Shown here piece after piece: positions 57,620 to 64,000 of a stretch of DNA of 64,000 bases. The stretch is taken from NCBI RefSeq assembly GCF_007859945.1, contig NZ_SJPQ01000001.1, positions 744,001 to 808,000 of the forward strand, read 5' to 3'. Both the position numbers and the translations under genes were made by a program. The notes below the pieces were generated by a model. It was not told the DNA's origin. It saw nothing but the letters and a program-made list of their open reading frames with translations, and searched no databases. Source of the DNA: Pseudobythopirellula maris (lineage in GTDB: Bacteria; Planctomycetota; Planctomycetia; Pirellulales; Lacipirellulaceae). Position 1 is the stretch's first letter. The number at the start of each line of letters is the position of its first letter.

Positions 57620-59992
57620 TCACGGCGTGACGCGGAACCCGACGGACTGAACCTCGGACGAGTTGGCCCCCAGCATCAGGGTGAACTGGCCCGGCTCGAC
57701 GGTCCATTGCATGTCGCGGTCGTAGAAGGCCAGGTCGTCGGGGCCCAGCGTGAACGAGACCTCGGCGGTCTCTCCGGGTGGGAGCGTCACGCGCCGGAAC
57801 CGCTTGAGCTCTTTGACCGGCCGGGTCACGCTGCTTTGCTCGTCGCGCAGGTAGAGCTGCACCACCTCGTCGCCGGGCCGGTCGCCCTTGTTGGTCACTT
57901 CAGTGGTCACCGTGATCGAGCCGTCCGCACCGATCTCGGGCGACGACAGGCGGGGCGCCGAAATCTCGAAGGTCGTGTAGCTAAGCCCCCAGCCGAACGG
58001 GTACAGCGGGTCGGTGGAGCTGAACAGATACTGACGGCGGGCGGTCGGCTTGTGGTTGTAAAAAATCGGCAGCTGACCCACCGAGCGAGCCACACTCACC
58101 GGCAGCTTGCCGCCGGGGTTCGTGTCGCCGAACAACGCCCCCGCGATGGCGTTGCCCGTTTCTTGACCGAGATACCAGCAGTCGAGGACGGCGGCCGTCT
58201 TCTCGGCGATGGCCCCGATGGCGAGCGGCCGCCCGTGGATCAGCGTGATGACGGTCGGCTTGCCCAAGGCGAGCACCGCCTCGCAAAGAGCTTCTTGCTG
58301 GCCAAACATACGCAAATCAGAGCGGTCGCCGAGGTGCTTCTCTGAGTACCCCTCACGGCTCGTGTGCTCGTTGCCGCCCACGGCGAGGATCACGATATCG
58401 GCGCGTCGCGCGACTTCGACCGCCGCCTCGATCCGCTTCGCGTTCTCGGCGGGATCCGAAGGGGTCACTTCGTGCGTGTAGAGGGCCCGTCCCTCGGTGA
58501 TGCGGCAGCCTTCGGCGTGCTCCACCGAAACCTCGCCCGCGTCGATCGGCCCACGCAAGCGTTGGCGGATTCCCTCGAGCAGGCTCACGGCGTAAGGGGG
58601 CTCGTCGCTGTAGCCGCCGAGCAACGTCTCCGCCGCGTTGGGCCCGATGACCGCGATCCGCTGCGACTTGTTGGGGTCGAGCGGCAACAGCCCGTCGTTC
58701 TTGAGCAGGACGATCGCTTTGTCCGCCGCCTCGCGGGCGAGCTCGCGCGCCTCCGCGTTGCAGGTGACACGCTCGGCCGCGTCCGGATCGGCGTAGGGGT
58801 CGTCGAACAACCCGGCCAGGAACTTGGCCCGCAGCAGGCGGGCGACCGAACGATCGATCAGCTCTTCCTCGAGGAGCCCCTCACGCACGGAATCGACCAA
58901 GGTCGGGAAGGCCTCGGGCTTGGGCAGTTCGATGTCGACCCCGGCCTCGACCGCGAGCCGGGCCGCTGCGGCTTGCGATTCCGCCACGGCGTGGCGGGTC
59001 TCCAGCTCTTTGACGGCCGAATAATCGCCGACGACATAACCGCGGAACCCCCACTCGTCGCGGAGGATGTCGCCCAGCAGCCAACGGTTGGCGTGCGACG
59101 GCACGCCGTCGATCTCGTTGTACGACGCCATCACGGCCATCACGTCGGCCTGCTGAACCGCCCTGCGGAACGGCGGGAAGAACGCCTCGCGGAGGACCCG
59201 CTCCGAGATGTTCGCCGGGCCGATGTTCGTGCCGTTCTCCGGTTCGCCGTGGCCGGTCATGTGCTTGAGAGTCGCGAACACGCGGCCCTCGGCCAGCGGT
59301 TGGGGGTCGTTCTGTCGGCGGTCGCCTTGCAGGCCGCGCACGGCGGCCATGCCCATCATCGAAACCAGGTAGGGGTCCTCGCCAAAGGTCTCCTCGATGC
59401 GTCCCCAGCGGGGGTCACGCGCCACGTCCACCACGGGCGAGAGTGCTTGCCTCACGCCGCGCACGGCGATCTCTCTGCCGATGACCCGATTGACTCGCTC
59501 CACGAGGTCCGGGTCCCACGTGCTCGCCAGCGCGATCGCTTGCGGGAAGTGGGTAGCCCCACGCGCTTTGTAGCCGTGGAGTCCCTCTTCGTGGAACATC
59601 GCCGGGATGCCGAGCCGTGTTTCCTCGATCAGGTGCCGCTGGATCTGGTTGACGAAATCGGCCGTCTCGCGCGGCCCGCGGGCCGGTTCGAAGCCGACGT
59701 CGCCCTCGCCCTTGATGTCGCTGGGGCGGGCGATCTGCCCGATGCCGTGCGGCATCGCCTCGCGTGCCCGGTCGCTGTTGAACGAGCCGTCGGCGTTCGG
59801 AAACGATCCCTTTTCGTCCCACACGCACGTCATCTGGGCGACCTTCTCCTCGAGGGTCATCCGGCCGAGCAGGTCGGCCACCCGGCGATCGACGCTCAGG
59901 ATAGGGTTCTTGTAAGGCGGCGCCTCTTGGGCGTTCGCCTCGGACAATGCGATGGTCAGGATCGATGCGATCACGCATAGCAAATGGATCAT
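57620..59992 (-). CDS. Secreted GH3 beta-glycosidase (probably beta-xylosidase)
   Basis: 790 residues with signal peptide (cleavage near ANA-QE). GH3 N-terminal barrel with RDPRWGRIEETFGEDPYLV and nucleophile D323 in YVVGDYSAV, the (alpha/beta) sandwich with AVIGPNA and VGGNEHTSREGYSEKHLGDR carrying candidate acid/base residues, and the fibronectin-III-like C-terminus (TNKGDRPGDEVVQLYLRDEQ). Closest in style to bacterial xylosidase/glucosidase Xyl3A types. It lies 67 bases after the xylonate dehydratase gene on the same strand, suggesting a shared transcript. It would finish xylo-oligosaccharides to xylose. Confidence 0.93.
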   Translation of the reverse strand: MIHLLCVIASILTIALSEANAQEAPPYKNPILSVDRRVADLLGRMTLEEKVAQMTCVWDEKGSFPNADGSFNSDRAREAMPHGIGQIARPSDIKGEGDVGFEPARGPRETADFVNQIQRHLIEETRLGIPAMFHEEGLHGYKARGATHFPQAIALASTWDPDLVERVNRVIGREIAVRGVRQALSPVVDVARDPRWGRIEETFGEDPYLVSMMGMAAVRGLQGDRRQNDPQPLAEGRVFATLKHMTGHGEPENGTNIGPANISERVLREAFFPPFRRAVQQADVMAVMASYNEIDGVPSHANRWLLGDILRDEWGFRGYVVGDYSAVKELETRHAVAESQAAAARLAVEAGVDIELPKPEAFPTLVDSVREGLLEEELIDRSVARLLRAKFLAGLFDDPYADPDAAERVTCNAEARELAREAADKAIVLLKNDGLLPLDPNKSQRIAVIGPNAAETLLGGYSDEPPYAVSLLEGIRQRLRGPIDAGEVSVEHAEGCRITEGRALYTHEVTPSDPAENAKRIEAAVEVARRADIVILAVGGNEHTSREGYSEKHLGDRSDLRMFGQQEALCEAVLALGKPTVITLIHGRPLAIGAIAEKTAAVLDCWYLGQETGNAIAGALFGDTNPGGKLPVSVARSVGQLPIFYNHKPTARRQYLFSSTDPLYPFGWGLSYTTFEISAPRLSSPEIGADGSITVTTEVTNKGDRPGDEVVQLYLRDEQSSVTRPVKELKRFRRVTLPPGETAEVSFTLGPDDLAFYDRDMQWTVEPGQFTLMLGANSSEVQSVGFRVTP

Positions 59993-60059
59993 GGTGCTGC
60001 TCGGCTCGTCGTGGGTGGCTGATCGGTTTCCCGCTGCTGTCTTCAGGCGGGCTGCGGAG

Positions 60060-62036
60060 TCACTCGTTTCGTCGCACGGCGTCGCGGATCATCTTGGCGT
60101 CGTACACGCAGCCGCCCCATGCCCCGCCGCTGAGGGTTTGCAGCGCGGCCCAGAGTCGGGTGTCGTCGTGCAGCCCTTCGGCTTCGGCCAGGTCGTCGCG
60201 CGAAGGGCGCCGGTCGAGCTCCTCGGCTCCCCACGCCTGGTCGCGAGTCCCGTGCGTGTCGCCGATCAGGTTGACCGACCCCGACGCCTGAGCGGGATCG
60301 ATCGTGATCTCGATCTGGTCGCCGTCGAGCAGCTTTCCGATCGGCCCGCCGGCGAGGCCCTCGGGGCCGATGTGGCCGATGCACGCCCCGGTCGAGACGC
60401 CCGAGAACCGGGCGTCGGTAATCAGAGGGACCTGCTTGCCCCACGCCAGATGCTTGAGCGCCGAGGTCAGCTGATAGGTCTCCTCCATGCCCGTGCCGAT
60501 CGGCCCCGCCCCGGCAAGCACGATCACATTGCCGGGCGACAAGCCGTGCTCTTCGGGCGATTTGATGGCCGCCATCGCCGCGGCCTCGCTGGTAAAGACC
60601 CGCGCGGCCCCCGTGTGGCGGTAAACGCCCTCGCGAAACAGCGAGCGGTCGATCGAGGTGGCCTTCACCACGGCCCCGTCCGGGGCGACGTTGCCGGTGG
60701 GGAACGCCAGCGTGCCGGTGAGGCCTTGCTCCGCGGCGCGCTCGGGCGAGTAAATCACGTCGTCGGGGTCGACGCCGTCGGACTGGCGGAGTTGCTCCCG
60801 CACCCGCCACCGGCGGTCCGACTTCTCCCACGCGTCGAGCACCTTGTCGAGCGGCTCGGCGAGCGCGGTTTTGGTCGACGTGTTGAGCAGGCCGAGACGA
60901 CGGAGGTGCAACATCACCTCCGGAACCCCGCCGGCGAGAAAGACGCGCACGGTCGGGTGGTCGGCGGGCCCGTTGGGCAAGACGCTCACCAGCCGTGGCG
61001 TGGTGCGGTTGATCTCGGCCCAATCGTCGACCGTCGGCCGCCTGAGGCCGGCGGCGTGGGCGATCGCCGGCACGTGCAGCAGCAAGTTGGTCGATCCCCC
61101 GAAGGCGGCGTGGACCACCATCGCGTTCCTGATCGATTCTTCGGTCACCATATCGGCGGTCGTCAGACCGGCGGCCCGTTGGTTGGCGACCGCGCGGGCC
61201 GAGCCGCGCGCCAGCTCGAGCCACACGGGCTGCCCGCTCGGCGCCAACGCCGAGTGGGGCAGCGAGAGGCCCAGGGCCTCGCCGATGACCTGCGACGTGG
61301 CGGCCGTGCCGAGGAACTGGCATCCGCCCCCCGGCGTGGCGCACGCCCGGCAGCCCAGCTCGGCCGCCTCGCGCAGCGTGAGCTCGCCGTGGCTGTAGCG
61401 GGCGCCGATGGTCTGTATCCTGCCGGCGTCTTCGCCCGAGACGGGGGGCAGCGTGACCCCGCCCGGGACAACCACGCCCGGCAGGTCGGGCGATCCGGCG
61501 AGCGCCATCAGCATGGCGGGGTGGCCCTTGTCGCAAGTGGCGACCCCGATCACGCCCTTGCGTGTGGGCAACGAGCGGATGAGCCGACGCAGCACGATCG
61601 CCGCGTCGTTGCGGTAAGCCAGGCTGTCGTACATGCCGCGGGTCCCCTGCGAACGCCCGTCGCACGGGTCGCTGCACGCGGCGGCGAACGGGATGCCGCC
61701 CCCGGCGCGGATCTCGCGGGCCGCGGCTTCGACCAGTAATCCGACCTCCCAATGACCGGTGTGGTAGCCCAGAGCGATCGGCTCGCCGTCCGGCGCACGG
61801 AGCCCTCCCTGCGTGCTGAGGACCAGGTACTCATCACGGCCGAGCTCGGCGGGGTTCCACCCCATGGCCGCGTCTTGGGTCCAGCCGAAGAGGTCGCCGC
61901 TCGGCCGGCTCCGCAGGGCGGAGTCGGTCAGCGGCAACGAGCCCGCGGGCCCCTTGGCCGAGGTGACGACCGCCGTCAGCTCGGGCCCGCTCGGGAACCA
62001 GTCGTCCTGCGCCAAGGTGGGTTGCTTAGCCGCCAT
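60060..62036 (-). CDS. D-xylonate dehydratase (YjhG/YagF type, IlvD/Edd family)
   Basis: 658 residues. It follows the E. coli YjhG/YagF pattern nearly end to end: [96 protein letters not shown]. The iron-sulfur ligands expected for IlvD/Edd enzymes are C125, C168 and C239. It converts D-xylonate to 2-keto-3-deoxy-D-xylonate. It starts seven bases after the GntP permease stop, so the two are co-transcribed; E. coli pairs yjhG with a GntP-type gene in the same way. Cytosolic. No E. coli-type YjhH aldolase is adjacent; a divergent FAH-family gene is. Confidence 0.92.
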   Translation of the reverse strand: MAAKQPTLAQDDWFPSGPELTAVVTSAKGPAGSLPLTDSALRSRPSGDLFGWTQDAAMGWNPAELGRDEYLVLSTQGGLRAPDGEPIALGYHTGHWEVGLLVEAAAREIRAGGGIPFAAACSDPCDGRSQGTRGMYDSLAYRNDAAIVLRRLIRSLPTRKGVIGVATCDKGHPAMLMALAGSPDLPGVVVPGGVTLPPVSGEDAGRIQTIGARYSHGELTLREAAELGCRACATPGGGCQFLGTAATSQVIGEALGLSLPHSALAPSGQPVWLELARGSARAVANQRAAGLTTADMVTEESIRNAMVVHAAFGGSTNLLLHVPAIAHAAGLRRPTVDDWAEINRTTPRLVSVLPNGPADHPTVRVFLAGGVPEVMLHLRRLGLLNTSTKTALAEPLDKVLDAWEKSDRRWRVREQLRQSDGVDPDDVIYSPERAAEQGLTGTLAFPTGNVAPDGAVVKATSIDRSLFREGVYRHTGAARVFTSEAAAMAAIKSPEEHGLSPGNVIVLAGAGPIGTGMEETYQLTSALKHLAWGKQVPLITDARFSGVSTGACIGHIGPEGLAGGPIGKLLDGDQIEITIDPAQASGSVNLIGDTHGTRDQAWGAEELDRRPSRDDLAEAEGLHDDTRLWAALQTLSGGAWGGCVYDAKMIRDAVRRNE

Positions 62037-62043
62037 TCGTCAT

Positions 62044-63423
62044 TCACCCCGCCGGTGTCATGGGAAGCAACATCGACAACAGCAGGGTCATCGCCATCGA
62101 CACGGTCCCCAGGATCGCAAGCAGCGGCGTCCAGGTCTGCAAGGTTTGCACCTCCGAGAGCCCGCCCATGCGAGCGAAGATCCAGAAGCCGCTGTCGTTC
62201 ATCCACGAGCCGACCAACGAGCCGGCGCCGATCGCCGTGCCCAGGTAAACCGGGTGGAAGCCGAGCGCCACGCCGCTCGTCATGGCGGCGAACATGCCCG
62301 ACGTGACAATCATCGCAGCGGTGCTCGACCCCTGAGCGAACTTGATCAATGCGGCGACGGCGAAGGCCAGCAGCAGCAGGCCGACGCCCCTGGTGGCGGA
62401 CTCGCCGAACAAGTCTTGGATGGCGGGCGCCAGGCCGGCGATCTTGAGCATGCCGCCAAACGCCCCGCCCGCCGCGGTGATGAGCACGATCACCGCCCCG
62501 CTCATCAGGCCGTGCTCCACGGACCTCGCCAGATCCTGCAACGAACGGCCCCGGTTCTTGCGGAGCGTTCCCAACGCCAGGAAAGCGGCGACCAGCAGCG
62601 CCGTGTTCGGATTGCCAAGCACTTGCAACGCGTTGGCGAGCGGCGTCGCCAACTCCAAGCCGGCCGAGGAGACCGTGGTTTTGGTCGCGATCAGCAGCAG
62701 CGGCACGACGATCGGGGCCAGCGAGGCCCAGATGCTCGGCAGGTCGCTGTCGTCCGGCGCATCCTGCAGCAGCAACTCGTCGGCCGGCGACTCCTCGGCG
62801 GGAGGGGCGACCTCGATCCGCTTGTCGATCCAGCCCGCGAACAGCAGGCTGGCCAGCGCCGCCGGCGCCGCCACCGCCGTTCCGATGAGCATCATCGTGC
62901 CGATATCGATGCCGAGCTCGCTGGCGATCACCAACGGGCCCGGCGTGGGCGGGATCAGCGCGTGAGCCGAGGCGCACGACGCGGCGGCCACCAAATACTT
63001 GACGTACGAGCCCCCGGTCCGCCGGTACATCGAGCGAGCCAACGGGACCAAGAGATAAAATACCGTGTCAAAGAAAACCGGGATCGCCACGACAAACCCG
63101 CTGGCCATGAGCGCCGTGGCGCCGTGGCGTTCGCCCATCAGGCCGAGGAACATCCGCACGATGCGGTCCGCGGCGCCGCTCTCGGTCATCGCGATGCCGA
63201 TGATCGCCGCGAGCGAGATCACCACCCCCACCGAGGCCGCGGTGGCGCCGAAGGCCTCGACAACCCTGGGGGCCTTCTCGTCCCATCCGCCCGGCGCCAT
63301 CAGGCTCACGGCCAGCGCGGCCGAGATCAGCGCAAGGAAGGCGTGGATCCGGAGAAAGACGATCCCGCCCAAGACGACCGCGATGCCGACGAGCAGGATC
63401 AGGAAAGGGGACCAGCTGGTCAT
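62044..63423 (-). CDS. GntP-family gluconate/sugar-acid permease
   Basis: 459 residues with about 12-14 membrane helices. GntP features: an N-terminal ILLVGIAVVLGGIVFLRIHA, AIIGIAMTESGAADRIVRMF, ALMASGFVVAIPVFFDTVFY, SCASAHALIPPTPGPLVIAS and a C-terminal GFHPVYLGTAIGAGSLVGSW. Known members import gluconate and related acids with protons. Because it precedes the xylonate dehydratase by seven bases, xylonate is the likely substrate (inference). First gene of the minus-strand run that continues with the dehydratase and GH3 genes. Confidence 0.92.
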   Translation of the reverse strand: MTSWSPFLILLVGIAVVLGGIVFLRIHAFLALISAALAVSLMAPGGWDEKAPRVVEAFGATAASVGVVISLAAIIGIAMTESGAADRIVRMFLGLMGERHGATALMASGFVVAIPVFFDTVFYLLVPLARSMYRRTGGSYVKYLVAAASCASAHALIPPTPGPLVIASELGIDIGTMMLIGTAVAAPAALASLLFAGWIDKRIEVAPPAEESPADELLLQDAPDDSDLPSIWASLAPIVVPLLLIATKTTVSSAGLELATPLANALQVLGNPNTALLVAAFLALGTLRKNRGRSLQDLARSVEHGLMSGAVIVLITAAGGAFGGMLKIAGLAPAIQDLFGESATRGVGLLLLAFAVAALIKFAQGSSTAAMIVTSGMFAAMTSGVALGFHPVYLGTAIGAGSLVGSWMNDSGFWIFARMGGLSEVQTLQTWTPLLAILGTVSMAMTLLLSMLLPMTPAG

Positions 63424-63644
63424 AGAGCAAACGACCAGAAGGTCTTAACTCAAGCAAGGATGAGAAGGGAGAAGAACCACAGTTTACTCCATGGGGCCGC
63501 GCGTTCGCAATGATGTGTTTACGACGATCGCGTGTTGTTTTCACTCAAGGCATTGCCTCCAAGCCTTTCTCCTGCAAGGCTAACGATCCACCCCAGGTCA
63601 ACTCTTAAGAATCGCCTCCTCTACGCACAAGCTCTGCGCGCCTC
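63424..63644. other. Divergent control region of the xylonate genes
   Basis: 221 bases between the GntP and FAH-family genes, which are transcribed away from each other. Likely holds shared regulation; no operator could be identified by eye. Confidence 0.4.
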
Positions 63645-64000
63645 ATGCTGCTTTACAACACCTCATCGGGGCCGATCCTGCGCGACGCCTCGCGATACGC
63701 CCGCATCGACCAGCCCTGGAGCGACTTGGTCAACAAGCCCGATCTGCCGGAGTTGTTGGCCGGCCAAGCCGGGCGGCTCGCGGAAGACCCGGCTCTCGCT
63801 GCGCTGGCCGAATCGCCCCTGGCGCCGCTCGGCGAGCGGCAAGAGATCTGGGCCGCCGGGGTGACTTATTACCGCAGCCGCACCGCGCGGATGGAGGAGT
63901 CGAAAACAGCCGGCGGGGGCAGTTTTTACGACCGCGTGTACGAGGCCGAACGCCCCGAGATCTTTTTCAAAGCCACGCCGCACCGCACCGTCGGCCCCGG
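63645..64000 (+). CDS. FAH-family protein, probable 2-keto-3-deoxy-pentonate dehydratase, cut by window end
   Basis: ATG 63645 opens a frame that runs off the window after 118 codons ([20 protein letters not shown]). The segments [20 protein letters not shown] and [20 protein letters not shown] match the fumarylacetoacetate-hydrolase-related dehydratases of pentose catabolism, which turn 2-keto-3-deoxy-pentonate into alpha-ketoglutarate semialdehyde. With the adjacent YjhG-type dehydratase this points to a Weimberg-like route rather than the aldolase-based Dahms route. The metal-binding part lies beyond the window, so the call rests on the N-terminal third. Confidence 0.8.
   Translation, partial: MLLYNTSSGPILRDASRYARIDQPWSDLVNKPDLPELLAGQAGRLAEDPALAALAESPLAPLGERQEIWAAGVTYYRSRTARMEESKTAGGGSFYDRVYEAERPEIFFKATPHRTVGP

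Noticed and set aside
58364-61739. Long plus-strand frames opposite the GH3 and xylonate dehydratase genes
   Set aside because: Both sense-strand genes have unmistakable family motifs; the opposite frames are Arg/Gly/Val-rich with none.

Overview
The window (high GC, long secreted proteins) looks like a planctomycete chromosome, most likely order Pirellulales and close to Lacipirellulaceae (inference). Supporting signs are a DUF1559 prepilin-like protein, several secreted proteins ending in dockerin-type repeats (GDFNxDGxVDAADFTVW) plus a PEP-CTERM tail, MoxR/VWA operons and a 3062-residue TPR protein. I saw no rRNA, tRNA or CRISPR array.

Layout. 1-3.3 kb: end of a VWA gene and a MoxR ATPase gene, followed by an IS4-type remnant with 34-bp inverted ends (3277-4016). 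4.2-9.3 kb: small accessory genes (YidD-like protein, small membrane protein, hypothetical protein, an addiction module whose toxin is frameshifted, cysteine hydrolase, aldo/keto reductase, GNAT) separated by copies of a GC-rich palindromic repeat. 9.7-27.1 kb: a colinear six-gene block made of giant TPR protein, membrane/coiled-coil protein, MoxR ATPase, DUF58 protein and two VWA membrane proteins, most of them overlapping or nearly so. 27.2-40.9 kb and 52-64 kb: a xylan/glucuronate/xylonate locus. 41.8-47.7 kb: DUF1559 protein and two PEP-CTERM proteins, one of which carries two complete sorting tails. 48.4-51.6 kb: an MFS-like/spermidine-synthase-like/TPR fusion.

The sugar locus reads as a pathway. 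Exported GH10, GH2, GH43, GH115 and GH3 enzymes and an SGNH esterase would take glucuronoxylan apart. Mannonate dehydratase (uxuA) and an SDR of the mannonate oxidoreductase type would handle the released glucuronate. A GntP permease, a YjhG/YagF-type D-xylonate dehydratase and a divergent FAH-family protein (cut by the window end) would form the oxidative, Weimberg-like route for xylose/xylonate. Two XylR-like AraC regulators sit inside the locus. Uronate isomerase and xylose dehydrogenase are not in the window.

Most unusual items: a 157-bp MITE-like element in three near-identical copies, all in 3'-flanking DNA; one reading frame joining two PEP-CTERM proteins with a signal-peptide-like segment between them; an unnamed secreted module that seems to recur in three neighbouring proteins; and the giant TPR/MoxR/VWA block with an operator-like tandem repeat before its first gene.
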